A stretch of 10,160 nt of DNA from Syntrophomonadaceae bacterium (GCA_003555415.1 PWHX01000033.1:1-10160); one strand, 5' to 3'; numbered from the stretch's first letter, positions 1 to 7,205 are shown. A program made the numbers and translations. Notes: generated from the sequence alone by a model not told the origin.

Positions 1-9
1 ATAAAGTTA

Positions 10-1296
10 ATGGAGCTGATTTTTTTGTCCGCAAATTTTAATTTGGCCTATGGTGGGGAAAACATTCCTTTAAATTTAAAAGAGCAGTTTAAAGTACTGA
101 CACCACCTCCGTACACACTTCCAAAGGACCCGGTTAAACTCATTAGTGAAACCCTTAGCAACCCCCTGGGAACACCTCCCCTGTCAAAAGCCGCCCGCGC
201 TGGAGATAAAGTAGCTGTTGTAGTCTCTGACCAGACCCGGGTTACCGGAAGTAAAACTTTTCTGCCCTTATTAATAGAAGAACTAAGCAAAGCAGGCGTC
301 TCCCATAAGGACATAACCATTATTTTTGCTACAGGGAACCACAACCCTCCAACACTAGAAGAAAAAAATAATATTATAGGAAAACAATTATTACAAAGAA
401 TTAAAACGGTAAACCATGAAGCAGGGGAAAAGCAGGATATGGTCTTGCTGGGAAAAACATCCCGGGGAACTCCGGTAAAATTAAACAAACATTACATTGA
501 AGCTGATTTTAAGATAATTACAGGAAGCATCGTTCACCATTATTTCGCAGGCTTTGGCGGGGGTCGGAAAAGTATCCTGCCGGGAATCGCTTCAGAAGAA
601 ACAATCCTGGCCAATCATAAGCTGGTCTTTGACCTGGCCCGTGACCAGGGTATACACCCTGGAGTTATCCCCGGTAATCTGGAAGGAAACCCGGTTCATG
701 AAGATATGCTGGAGGCAGCAGCCAAGGCTCCTCCAGACTTTATGTTTAACACCATTGTAGATATGAAAGGGAATATTATAGATGCGGTAAGCGGGGATTA
801 TCAGCAGGCACATTTAAAAGGCTGCCGGAAAGCTGAAGAACTATATGCTGTTAACATAGATGAAGGAGCAGACCTGGTTATTGCCAGCTGTGGAGGTTAT
901 CCCAAGGATATCAATATGATTCAAATTCAAAAAACACTATATAATGTGTCCCTGGCTGTTAAACAAGGAGGCACAATTATACTCCTGGCTGAATGCCCCG
1001 AGGGCATAGGATCAAGTCAATTCCTGCACTGGTTTGAACGCCTTTCCCCTGGTGCTGCTGAAAAAATTCTAAGGGATAATTTTGAGCTCAATGGCTTTAC
1101 AGCCTTATCGGTAATGAGAATTAATCAGAAAAGTCAGGTTGTTTATTTTACCCGGTTGGATCATAATTTAGTGCGGAAAATGGGAATGGTCCCCGCAAAC
1201 AGTTTAGAGGAAGCTTTAGAAAAAGCGCCCATTAAAAAAGACCCGCTGATTTATGTTATACCTTTTGGCAGCATAACTGTACCTAAAATAAAGTAA
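10..1296 (+). CDS. larA: LarA-family nickel-dependent 2-hydroxyacid (lactate-type) racemase
   Basis: This 428-residue protein is a full-length member of the LarA (DUF2088) family. These cytosolic enzymes racemise lactate or other 2-hydroxyacids using a nickel pincer nucleotide covalently attached to a lysine. Visible motifs are DQTR at 74-77, ATGNH at 107-111, the block VHHYFAGFGGGRKSILPG at 175-192 and NH at 202-203. H111, H177, K187 and H203 lie at a constant offset of +3 from the catalytic and cofactor residues H108, H174, K184 and H200 of Lactobacillus plantarum LarA, so the active site looks intact. The substrate cannot be read from sequence, because the family also contains malate, phenyllactate and other racemases. 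The ATG at 10 fits the family N-terminus, but only nine bases precede it, so a ribosome binding site cannot be judged. It is the only plus-strand gene, convergent with its neighbour. The cofactor genes larB, larC and larE are not in view. Confidence 0.9.
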   Translation: MELIFLSANFNLAYGGENIPLNLKEQFKVLTPPPYTLPKDPVKLISETLSNPLGTPPLSKAARAGDKVAVVVSDQTRVTGSKTFLPLLIEELSKAGVSHKDITIIFATGNHNPPTLEEKNNIIGKQLLQRIKTVNHEAGEKQDMVLLGKTSRGTPVKLNKHYIEADFKIITGSIVHHYFAGFGGGRKSILPGIASEETILANHKLVFDLARDQGIHPGVIPGNLEGNPVHEDMLEAAAKAPPDFMFNTIVDMKGNIIDAVSGDYQQAHLKGCRKAEELYAVNIDEGADLVIASCGGYPKDINMIQIQKTLYNVSLAVKQGGTIILLAECPEGIGSSQFLHWFERLSPGAAEKILRDNFELNGFTALSVMRINQKSQVVYFTRLDHNLVRKMGMVPANSLEEALEKAPIKKDPLIYVIPFGSITVPKIK

Positions 1297-1315
1297 AGCA
1301 CTTTAATACCTGGAA

Positions 1316-1522
1316 TTATTTAATCAAGTAGTAGCAGTACTCCAGGTTATCATTATCCATTTCCGATAGTGAGCGCATTAACTCTTCTCTAGACTGCCTG
1401 TTCAATTCAGCATGATAATTTCCCAGAGCTGTCTGGCAGACAATACGGCTGGCATGGGATTGTGAGTTCCGGGTTACAAAATCAATAATTTCTTCAATCA
1501 TCTGTGTTTCTTGATGCTCCAT
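1316..1522 (-). CDS. Small conserved-looking hypothetical protein, 68 residues
   Basis: I do not recognise this protein. It is acidic and polar, probably mostly helical (residues 5-18 and 43-54 look like amphipathic helices), with no signal peptide or membrane segment. It has cysteines at 29 and 63 and ends in the tyrosine-rich stretch EYCYYLIK. The start is well supported: a strong GCAGGAGGT ribosome binding site sits six bases before the ATG. Its reading frame fills the space between larA and comEA, and no rival frame there has comparable start signals. The leader holds an inverted repeat (1540-1572), and a weak terminator-like hairpin lies between comEA and this gene, so it may be a separate transcript. 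Its stop is only 19 bases from the convergent larA stop. It could be a small regulator or stress protein, but the sequence does not show this. Confidence 0.7.
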   Translation of the reverse strand: MEHQETQMIEEIIDFVTRNSQSHASRIVCQTALGNYHAELNRQSREELMRSLSEMDNDNLEYCYYLIK

Positions 1523-1539
1523 TGTAATACCTCCTGCTA

Positions 1540-1572
1540 ATATGATTTATACAAGCCTTAGCTTAATCATAT
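1540..1572. repeat. Inverted repeat in the leader of the small hypothetical gene
   Basis: The 8-bp arms ATATGATT (1540-1547) and AATCATAT (1565-1572) are perfectly complementary. Inside them AAGC (1553-1556) can pair with GCTT (1561-1564) around a CTTA loop, leaving a five-base bulge. On the minus strand this lies just upstream of the GGAGG ribosome binding site of the 68-residue gene. It could be an operator for a dimeric regulator or an RNA hairpin in the leader. The arms are AT-rich, so chance cannot be excluded. Confidence 0.4.
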
Positions 1573-1598
1573 TTTAACCACCAAAAATAAATATTATG

Positions 1599-1626
1599 CC
1601 AATAAAAAGATAACATTAAATTGTTA
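1599..1626 (-). terminator. Weak intrinsic-terminator-like hairpin after comEA
   Basis: Read on the minus strand, TAACA (1626-1622), a six-base loop that includes the comEA stop codon, and TGTTA (1615-1611) form a 5-bp stem followed by TCTTTTTATT. The position suits the end of comEA, but the stem is short and AT-rich, so termination would be partial at best. Confidence 0.3.
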
Positions 1627-2221
1627 CTAAGTCCCTTATGCTTTCTAATGTTTTCTCACCTATCCCCGTAACCCTGGTAACCTCTTCAACAGACTTAAAA
1701 GGTCCGCTGGTTTCCCGGTCTTGCATAATGGCCTGGGCTTTAACCGAGCCAATGCCGGGAAGTGTTTCCAGATCCTTTTGGGAAGCAGTATTAATATTTA
1801 TCTTTTGGGTATACCCAGGATCTGCCACACCTGCAGGCAGATGCTCTTCCCCTTCTATGGGAATATACACCTGCTGGCCATCATACAACCCGGCAGCCAG
1901 GTTCACAGCATCCTCCACAGCATCCTCTTTAAATCCTCCGGCAGCCTCTACCGCATCAAAAACTCTGGAGCCTTCCCTAAGATTATAAACACCGGAGCTT
2001 TTTACTCCGCCTGCTACGTGAACTACAATATCCTTTACCTTTTCTTCATTCTCATCTTTTTCATCTTCTTTTCTATAATCTTCTTCTGTAGATTTAGCTA
2101 TTTCAAACTTTTCCCTGTCGGGTACGTGCCAGGCCTGGTAAGCCCGGTACCCTAAGCCGCCTAATATAAGTAAAGCCAGCAAGATAATTATAATATTTTC
2201 TTTAATCTTAAATTCTTTCAT
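1616..2221 (-). CDS. comEA: ComEA-type competence protein: membrane-anchored DNA receptor
   Basis: This 201-residue protein has the full ComEA architecture. An N-terminal membrane anchor (about residues 8-25) is followed by a charged, low-complexity acidic linker (44-64), an SLBB domain (about 65-122, with VHVAGGVKSSGVY near its start) and a C-terminal tandem helix-hairpin-helix DNA-binding domain (139-201). The last domain carries ININTAS at 141-147 and hairpins PGIG at 155-158 and TGIG at 185-188. ComEA binds incoming double-stranded DNA outside the membrane during natural transformation. The ATG at 2221 is preceded by AAGGA about eight bases upstream, and an in-frame TAG two codons before it rules out a longer form. 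The gene lies 84 bases downstream of leuS with no clear terminator between. Its usual partner comEC is not directly downstream, so the uptake channel must be encoded elsewhere if the pathway works. Confidence 0.93.
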   Translation of the reverse strand: MKEFKIKENIIIILLALLILGGLGYRAYQAWHVPDREKFEIAKSTEEDYRKEDEKDENEEKVKDIVVHVAGGVKSSGVYNLREGSRVFDAVEAAGGFKEDAVEDAVNLAAGLYDGQQVYIPIEGEEHLPAGVADPGYTQKININTASQKDLETLPGIGSVKAQAIMQDRETSGPFKSVEEVTRVTGIGEKTLESIRDLVTI

Positions 2222-2305
2222 CTTCTATTTCCTTTCAGATTATTTGTATAATTATTCCTCCTTGTTCCTATAATTTCCTTCTTGGGCCTTAGATTTTATA
2301 AGCTT

Positions 2306-4795
2306 TTACTTAACAACAAGGTTTACCAGTTTGTTAGGCACGGCTATTTCCTTTATTATGTTTTTGCCCTCCAGGTGAGATTGCACCTTTGGCAAATCTT
2401 TAGCTGCATTCAACATTTCTTCCTGGTTGTAGTCAACAGGTATTTTAATCTTATCCCTGACTTTTCCGTTTACCTGAACAACTATTTCTATATCAGCAGC
2501 TTTAAGGGCCTCCGGCTCATAATGAGGCCAATCCTGCAGGTGCACACTTTCCTCTGCCCCTACAGCATCACTCCACATCTCTTCACAAATATGGGGGGCG
2601 AAAGGAGCAAGGATAATAATTAACTCTTTTATAGATCGGGAAAAAAGTGCCTTATTGACTTTGCCTTCTTCAACTTTATCCAGGTAACTATACAGGGCAT
2701 TTACCAGCTCCATTATAGCACTGATGGCCGTGTTAAAGTTAAACCTTTTTTGGATATCCTCAGATACTTTTTTAATAGTTGAATGAAGGGTATGATAAGT
2801 TTCTTTCTCGAGAGTAGAAAGGTCCTGAACCTTAATGTCATTTTCTCCTGGAATTACATGGTCCTTATTATCATTCACCAGCCTCCAGACCCTTCGCAGG
2901 AAACGATAGCAACCTTCTACTCCCTGGTCGTTCCAATCCAAATCTTTTTCCGGAGGGGCGGCAAAAAGAATAAACAGCCTCCCCGTGTCTGCTCCAAAAT
3001 TCTCTATGATTTCATCAGGAGTTACCAGATTACCCTTGGACTTAGACATTTTAGCCCCGTCTTTATAGACCATACCCTGGGCCAACAACCGGGAAAAAGG
3101 CTCTTTAACTCCTGTTAAGCCAGCATCGTAAAGCGCCTTGGTAAAAAAGCGGGCGTACATAAGGTGCAGGATAGCGTGTTCAATGCCTCCAATGTATTGG
3201 TCAACAGGCATCCAGTAATCCACATCTTCCCGTTCAAAGGGAAACACTTCGCTGTGGGGGCTGGCGTACCGCAGGAAGTACCAGGAGGAACAAACAAAGG
3301 TATCCATGGTATCGGTTTCTCTCCTTCCCTCCTGTCCGCACCGGGGACAGGGGGCCTTCTGAAATTCCTCAGATTCCTCCAGGGGAGACTGCCGGGAATC
3401 TTTAAGCTCAACGTCTTCAGGAAGCTTAACCGGAAGGTCCTCATAAGGAACAGGAACGGTCCCACACTTACCACAATAGACAATAGGGATGGGAGCACCC
3501 CAGTAACGCTGCCTGGATACCAGCCAGTCCCTAAGCCGATAGCTTATGTCATGTTTTCCCCAGTTCTTTATCTCCAGGTAACGGGTAATTTCCCCGATAC
3601 ATTCCTGGGAATCCATACCGTCAAAATGAGCTGAGTTTACCATGATCCCGGGATCTTCGTAGGCTTCAGTCATATTCTCAGATGTCAAGTCACTGCCTTC
3701 TGGCTTGATAACCAGCTTAACCGGCAGGTTGTACTTTTTGGCAAAGAGAAAGTCTCTCTGATCATGGGCAGGAACAGCCATTATAGCTCCTGTTCCGTAT
3801 CCCATAAGAACGTAGTTCCCCACCATGATAGGTATCTCTTCTCCATTAAGGGGGTTGATACAGTAAGCTCCTGTAAATACGCCCAGTTTTTCCGTTTCGG
3901 CAGAAGTCCTTTCTATTTCGCTTACCCTTCTCATTTCCTCTACAAAATCAAGAACTTCTTTTTCTTGTTGGTTACCTGCTACCAGTTCCTTGACGTAAGG
4001 ATGTTCTGGAGCCAGAACCATATAGGTGACACCGTAAAGGGTGTCGGGCCTGGTGGTAAAAATACTGATAACTTTTTCAGAATCCTTAACTGGAAAATCT
4101 ACTTCTGCACCCTCACTGCGACCGATCCAGTTCTTCTGCATTATTTTAACCCTCTCCGGCCAACCTTCCAGAAGTTCCAGATCCTCCAGCAAACGATCCG
4201 CATATTGAGTAATCTTAAAAAACCACTGTTCTAGATCTTGAGTTACCACTCCGGTTCCACAACGCCAGCAGGCACCATCAATAACCTGTTCATTGGCCAG
4301 CACAGTTTCACACTGGGAACACCAGTTTACGTCAGCTTTTTTCTTATAAGCCAGACCCATTTCATAAAGCTTCAAAAATAGCCACTGGGTCCACCTGTAA
4401 TAATCAGGGTGGCAGGTAGTTACCTCCCTCTCCCAGTCATAGCTAAGACCCAGGGAAACCTGCTGTTTTTTCATAAAAGCAATATTATTATCAGTCCATT
4501 GGGCAGGGGGAACCTGGTGCTGGATGGCAGCATTTTCTGCAGGAAGACCAAAGGCATCCCATCCCATAGGGTGAAGAACATTATAACCTTTCATTCTTAA
4601 AAACCTGGCCAGTACATCCCCTATAGAATAAACCCGCATATGACCCATGTGGAGTTTCCCTGAAGGGTAGGGGAACATTTCCAGAACATAATACTTCTCC
4701 TTATCAGGATCAGCCTCGCTCCGGTTAAAACTTTTGTCCTCCCAGATTTTTTGCCATTTTGCTTCGATCTCTTTAGGATTATAATCCTTACTCAT
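2306..4795 (-). CDS. leuS: Leucyl-tRNA synthetase (class I, bacterial type)
   Basis: This cytosolic enzyme charges tRNA-Leu with leucine. The 829-residue length is normal for bacterial LeuS. The HIGH-type signature HMGH is at 49-52 within PYPSGKLHMGH, and the KMSKS loop is at 582-586. The inserted editing domain (about 225-420) retains the threonine-rich TTRPDTLYG at 247-255 and the catalytic-type Asp345 in AHDQRD. Cysteine pairs at 159/162 and 176/179 form a zinc knuckle, and a second set occurs at 441/444 and 483/486. The C-terminus (about 765-829) is the tRNA-binding domain, with VQVNGKVRDK at 773-782. GGAGGAAA precedes the ATG at 4795. The 77 bases between rsfS and leuS hold a hairpin but are far too short for the T-box leader that often controls leuS in Firmicutes. 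Confidence 0.98.
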   Translation of the reverse strand: MSKDYNPKEIEAKWQKIWEDKSFNRSEADPDKEKYYVLEMFPYPSGKLHMGHMRVYSIGDVLARFLRMKGYNVLHPMGWDAFGLPAENAAIQHQVPPAQWTDNNIAFMKKQQVSLGLSYDWEREVTTCHPDYYRWTQWLFLKLYEMGLAYKKKADVNWCSQCETVLANEQVIDGACWRCGTGVVTQDLEQWFFKITQYADRLLEDLELLEGWPERVKIMQKNWIGRSEGAEVDFPVKDSEKVISIFTTRPDTLYGVTYMVLAPEHPYVKELVAGNQQEKEVLDFVEEMRRVSEIERTSAETEKLGVFTGAYCINPLNGEEIPIMVGNYVLMGYGTGAIMAVPAHDQRDFLFAKKYNLPVKLVIKPEGSDLTSENMTEAYEDPGIMVNSAHFDGMDSQECIGEITRYLEIKNWGKHDISYRLRDWLVSRQRYWGAPIPIVYCGKCGTVPVPYEDLPVKLPEDVELKDSRQSPLEESEEFQKAPCPRCGQEGRRETDTMDTFVCSSWYFLRYASPHSEVFPFEREDVDYWMPVDQYIGGIEHAILHLMYARFFTKALYDAGLTGVKEPFSRLLAQGMVYKDGAKMSKSKGNLVTPDEIIENFGADTGRLFILFAAPPEKDLDWNDQGVEGCYRFLRRVWRLVNDNKDHVIPGENDIKVQDLSTLEKETYHTLHSTIKKVSEDIQKRFNFNTAISAIMELVNALYSYLDKVEEGKVNKALFSRSIKELIIILAPFAPHICEEMWSDAVGAEESVHLQDWPHYEPEALKAADIEIVVQVNGKVRDKIKIPVDYNQEEMLNAAKDLPKVQSHLEGKNIIKEIAVPNKLVNLVVK

Positions 4796-4828
4796 ATTGT
4801 TTTCCTCCTGTAAGTAAATATCGTTAAA

Positions 4829-4867
4829 TATATCAAAAGCTCTCGCCTAAAAGAGGACGAGAGCTTT
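4829..4867 (-). terminator. Hairpin between rsfS and leuS, possible terminator or attenuator
   Basis: AAAGCTCTCG and CGAGAGCTTT (4836-4845 and 4858-4867) form a perfect 10-bp stem that begins five bases after the rsfS stop codon. Inside it CCT/AGG can add three more pairs with one bulged base. On the minus strand the stem is followed by TGATATATTT, so the U-tract is poor. The stem is stable enough to be an mRNA 3' end or a processing or attenuation element. Strong termination is less certain than for the other two terminators in this window. Confidence 0.6.
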
Positions 4868-4872
4868 AATAA

Positions 4873-5244
4873 TTACGGAAGATTAAAGGAACTGTTTTCT
4901 TCAGGATATATCTGATTTGTATTTTTCCAGAGGCGTTCCAGGTTATAGAATTCCCTTAACTCTGGCTGAAATATATGGATAACTATTTCTCCAAAGTCCA
5001 GGACAATCCAGAGACCATCCCTGTATCCTTCCTGCCTCAGCAGTGCATAATTATGCTCGTCCAGTTTTTCCACTATATGATCGGCAATGGCCTTGACCTG
5101 AGTAGCAGTATTGCCACTACAGATAATAAAATAATCAGCAATTAAGGATACTTTGCGTATATCACATACTACCACTTCTGCTGCTTTCTTTTCTTCAGCA
5201 TAGTAAACGGCCCTCGAAGCTAAATCCTTAGCCGCTTTGTTCAC
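4873..5244 (-). CDS. rsfS: Ribosome silencing factor RsfS (RsfA/Iojap/YbeB family)
   Basis: RsfS binds L14 (uL14) on the large ribosomal subunit and blocks joining of the small subunit, lowering translation when nutrients are scarce. The 123-residue protein carries the family's hallmark stretches: ADYFIICSGN at 36-45, then QVKAIADHI at 49-57, EGYRDGLWIVLDFG at 72-85 and VIHIFQPELREFYNLERLW at 88-106. Length is typical. The start is the GTG at 5244, supported by AAGGAGGGG four bases upstream. It lies 54 bases after the LCP gene and upstream of leuS, the common clostridial arrangement of yqeK, LCP, rsfS and leuS. Confidence 0.96.
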   Translation of the reverse strand: MNKAAKDLASRAVYYAEEKKAAEVVVCDIRKVSLIADYFIICSGNTATQVKAIADHIVEKLDEHNYALLRQEGYRDGLWIVLDFGEIVIHIFQPELREFYNLERLWKNTNQIYPEENSSFNLP

Positions 5245-5269
5245 AGAACCCCTCCTTAGATATCATCAT

Positions 5270-5298
5270 ATTATATCCTCTATACTGTATATTATACA
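5270..5298 (-). promoter_or_regulatory. Possible internal promoter upstream of rsfS
   Basis: In the LCP-rsfS gap the minus strand has a perfect -10 hexamer TATAAT (5275-5270). Seventeen bases upstream is TGTATA (5298-5293), which matches the -35 consensus at only three of six positions. The gap is very AT-rich, so this may be chance. Confidence 0.25.
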
Positions 5299-6522
5299 TT
5301 ATTCGTCGGCTTCTGTTAACTCTTTTTCTGAATAATTATGTCCTATTATTAAAGTAATATGGGCAGGATGATCCGATATGACCTCTTTTAGAAGCTGTGC
5401 GCCGGGAATCAGTACAGCAATGTCTTTGGCAGGATCCATATCTTCTATCCTACTTACAACAAGGGATCTGGAGTAATCCTGGTGGTCAGCATCCTTCACC
5501 TCCACAATATCGTAACCCTTTTGGGATAATTCTTCAGCCACCTGTTTGGCTATTTCTGGAGTCCCCTTTCCATTTAAAACTTCAACTTTAGCAATATCTG
5601 AAACTACAGACTCCTCCTTTTCCAGGATTAAACGGTCTACCAGCTTTTGTGTAAGCTCTTCATCAGCTACCCAGAACTCTTCTCCATCTCTAATGTCTAA
5701 ACTGCCCGGTAATTTCTCCAGGATAACATCTTCTTCATAGCTTTTCTCCTTAAAGATATCATAGTAATGAACCGTTTCTCTCCAGGAGAGATTGGTCTGT
5801 AAATGGGAAGACAGAGTTCTAACTGCTGTTGGAAGACCGGTAAACATGCCTTTCTTCCCAATATTGTCAATAAGAGCCGCTGTTAAACTTCGCTGTCTTT
5901 CCAATTGATCCAGAGGATCTTCCCCCTCCATTTTAGAAGAATAATACCTGTATGCTTCTTCTCCTGCTATAGCTTGCTTTCCCTCCTCAAATAACATACG
6001 CTGCTCCTGGTAAAGGGGCTCTGTAATTTCTAATTCTAACTGGCCTGCTAGTTCTACAGCTTCAGGGATACCCCGGTAATCAAACTCCACGAAATAGTGC
6101 ACAGGTATGTTTAAAAGCCCCGAAACTATATCTATAAACCTGGCAGCCCTTTGGGAGGAATCCTCCAGCGCATAAAACTTTTCCAGACTTCCCCCACCGT
6201 AATCATCTTTATTCACATAGGTTTTTTCCGGAATATAAATAGCCGCTACTTTATCCGCCTGCGGACTGTAACTGACCAGGACTGTCTGTTGTATAATATT
6301 ACGTCCATCCTCCCGGTAATCAACACCGGCAATTAAAAAATTGACCCTTTGGCTGCCGTTGACGGAACTTAAACTCTCTGCCCAGGCATCGCTAACATAC
6401 ATACTATTCAGTGAATTAATCCCTCTTAATGCAGTTATGGTTATAATTAGAAAAACCAAAACTGTAACTAAAAAAGCTATTCTTTTTTTCTTGAGCCTGA
6501 TTCTTCTGGATGGTTTTTCCAT
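5299..6522 (-). CDS. Divergent LCP (LytR-CpsA-Psr) family membrane protein with LytR_C domain
   Basis: The 407-residue protein has a basic N-terminus, one membrane segment (about 15-32), an LCP domain (about 60-225) and a C-terminal LytR_C domain (about 309-396, beginning KVEVLNG at 312-318), all predicted to face outside. Canonical LCP proteins transfer wall teichoic acid or capsule polymers from lipid carrier to peptidoglycan. Here several signature positions are changed. The usual R-S-D-T after GxDxR is replaced by NIIQQT (75-80). IPRDT reads IPEKT (97-101). The usual paired arginines of the YxRxR segment read SSK (195-197). Of the later R-x-x-R-Q only R209-Q210 remains. It may therefore be a non-catalytic paralogue. 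The ATG overlaps the yqeK stop as TAATG, with GGGGGG about ten bases upstream, so translation is probably coupled. LCP genes at this yqeK-rsfS position are common in Clostridia. Confidence 0.85.
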   Translation of the reverse strand: MEKPSRRIRLKKKRIAFLVTVLVFLIITITALRGINSLNSMYVSDAWAESLSSVNGSQRVNFLIAGVDYREDGRNIIQQTVLVSYSPQADKVAAIYIPEKTYVNKDDYGGGSLEKFYALEDSSQRAARFIDIVSGLLNIPVHYFVEFDYRGIPEAVELAGQLELEITEPLYQEQRMLFEEGKQAIAGEEAYRYYSSKMEGEDPLDQLERQRSLTAALIDNIGKKGMFTGLPTAVRTLSSHLQTNLSWRETVHYYDIFKEKSYEEDVILEKLPGSLDIRDGEEFWVADEELTQKLVDRLILEKEESVVSDIAKVEVLNGKGTPEIAKQVAEELSQKGYDIVEVKDADHQDYSRSLVVSRIEDMDPAKDIAVLIPGAQLLKEVISDHPAHITLIIGHNYSEKELTEADE

Positions 6523-7109
6523 TAAGAACTGACCCCCCGATTTCTATTTGCCATTTTTACAATAATCTCGTTCCTGAGATTAATGGAATCAGGGTGAAGA
6601 AGGCGTCCTCTTTTTACAACATAATTTATAGTTTGATCCAGGGCTCTGAGAATGGCTTTATCTAAATCTTTAAGGGCCAACTCCCTTATTTCTTCTACTC
6701 CCGGGAAAGAACGATTTTCTTCTATAAAGTCAGCCAAAAAAACAAGGCAGGCCAGCCTACCCATACCTGCTTTTCCAGTTGTATGACAGCTTATGGCCTC
6801 AATAATATCCTCATCCTCTATGCCCAGTTCTGTTTTTACTAATAAGGCCCCTACAGAGGCATGAAGCAGTTCAGGATTGTTCTCTTCAACTATATCCAAC
6901 CTTAAGCCCAGCTCCCTGGACTTAACCAGCAATTCTTCCTCAGAAAACTGTTTTCCGTAATCGTGAAGTAAGCCAGCTTTTTCAGCCCTGGCTTTATCTG
7001 CACCGTACAGGCAGGCCAGCTCCCCGGAAGCTTTTTTTACGCCCAGGGAATGAAGGTATCTTTCTTCATTTAACACCTGTTTAAGTAATTCTCTGTAATC
7101 TTCTCCCAT
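6522..7109 (-). CDS. yqeK: YqeK-type HD-domain symmetrical Ap4A hydrolase
   Basis: YqeK proteins hydrolyse diadenosine tetraphosphate to two ADP, removing a by-product and stress alarmone made by aminoacyl-tRNA synthetases. With the start at 7109 the protein has 195 residues, typical for the family. The HD metal-binding residues are visible: H20 in RYLHSLGV, H49-D50 in LLHDYGK, H83 in LLHASVGA, H109 in ISCHTTG and D127 in FLADFIEE. I chose the ATG at 7109 because AGGTGA lies four bases upstream. A longer reading from a TTG at 7124 would put that ribosome binding site inside the gene. It sits downstream of the RRM terminator, so it needs its own promoter. It overlaps the LCP start by one base. 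Confidence 0.95.
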   Translation of the reverse strand: MGEDYRELLKQVLNEERYLHSLGVKKASGELACLYGADKARAEKAGLLHDYGKQFSEEELLVKSRELGLRLDIVEENNPELLHASVGALLVKTELGIEDEDIIEAISCHTTGKAGMGRLACLVFLADFIEENRSFPGVEEIRELALKDLDKAILRALDQTINYVVKRGRLLHPDSINLRNEIIVKMANRNRGVSS

Positions 7110-7143
7110 AATATCACCTGCCAAATTTTACTTTTCGACAGTT

Positions 7144-7172
7144 ATTATATTTTTCCTGCAAAAAAAATAAAA
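7144..7172 (-). promoter_or_regulatory. Possible promoter for yqeK-LCP-rsfS
   Basis: On the minus strand a perfect -10 hexamer TATAAT (7149-7144) lies 34 bases upstream of the yqeK start and directly after the RRM terminator T-tract. The -35 region is only T-rich (TTTTAT at 7172-7167) and poor. The strong terminator just upstream means some promoter is expected here, which is the main support. Confidence 0.35.
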
Positions 7173-7205
7173 CAAAAAATAAAAAAGGCAACTTTAAGCT
7201 GCCTT
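7170..7205 (-). terminator. Strong intrinsic terminator after the RRM gene
   Basis: On the minus strand AAGGCAGC (7205-7198), loop TTTAA read as TTAAA (7197-7193), and GTTGCCTT (7192-7185) form an 8-bp stem with one G-U pair. It is followed by TTTTATTTTTTG. The first two stem bases belong to the RRM stop codon. This is a textbook rho-independent terminator and separates the RRM gene from yqeK. Confidence 0.88.

Noticed and set aside
48..488. Long open frame on the minus strand inside larA (and similar frames inside comEA, leuS, the LCP gene and obg)
   Set aside because: These are antisense or shifted frames of well-supported genes. They lack ribosome binding sites and recognisable domains, and their composition is that of shadow frames.
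5200..5265. Short frame starting ATGATGATATC upstream of and overlapping the rsfS start (13 codons)
   Set aside because: It has no convincing ribosome binding site of its own and the peptide resembles nothing known; the AAGGAGGGG in this stretch serves the rsfS GTG.
7110..7124. TTG start extending YqeK by five residues
   Set aside because: It would place the good AGGTGA ribosome binding site inside the coding region; the ATG at 7109 is correctly spaced from it.
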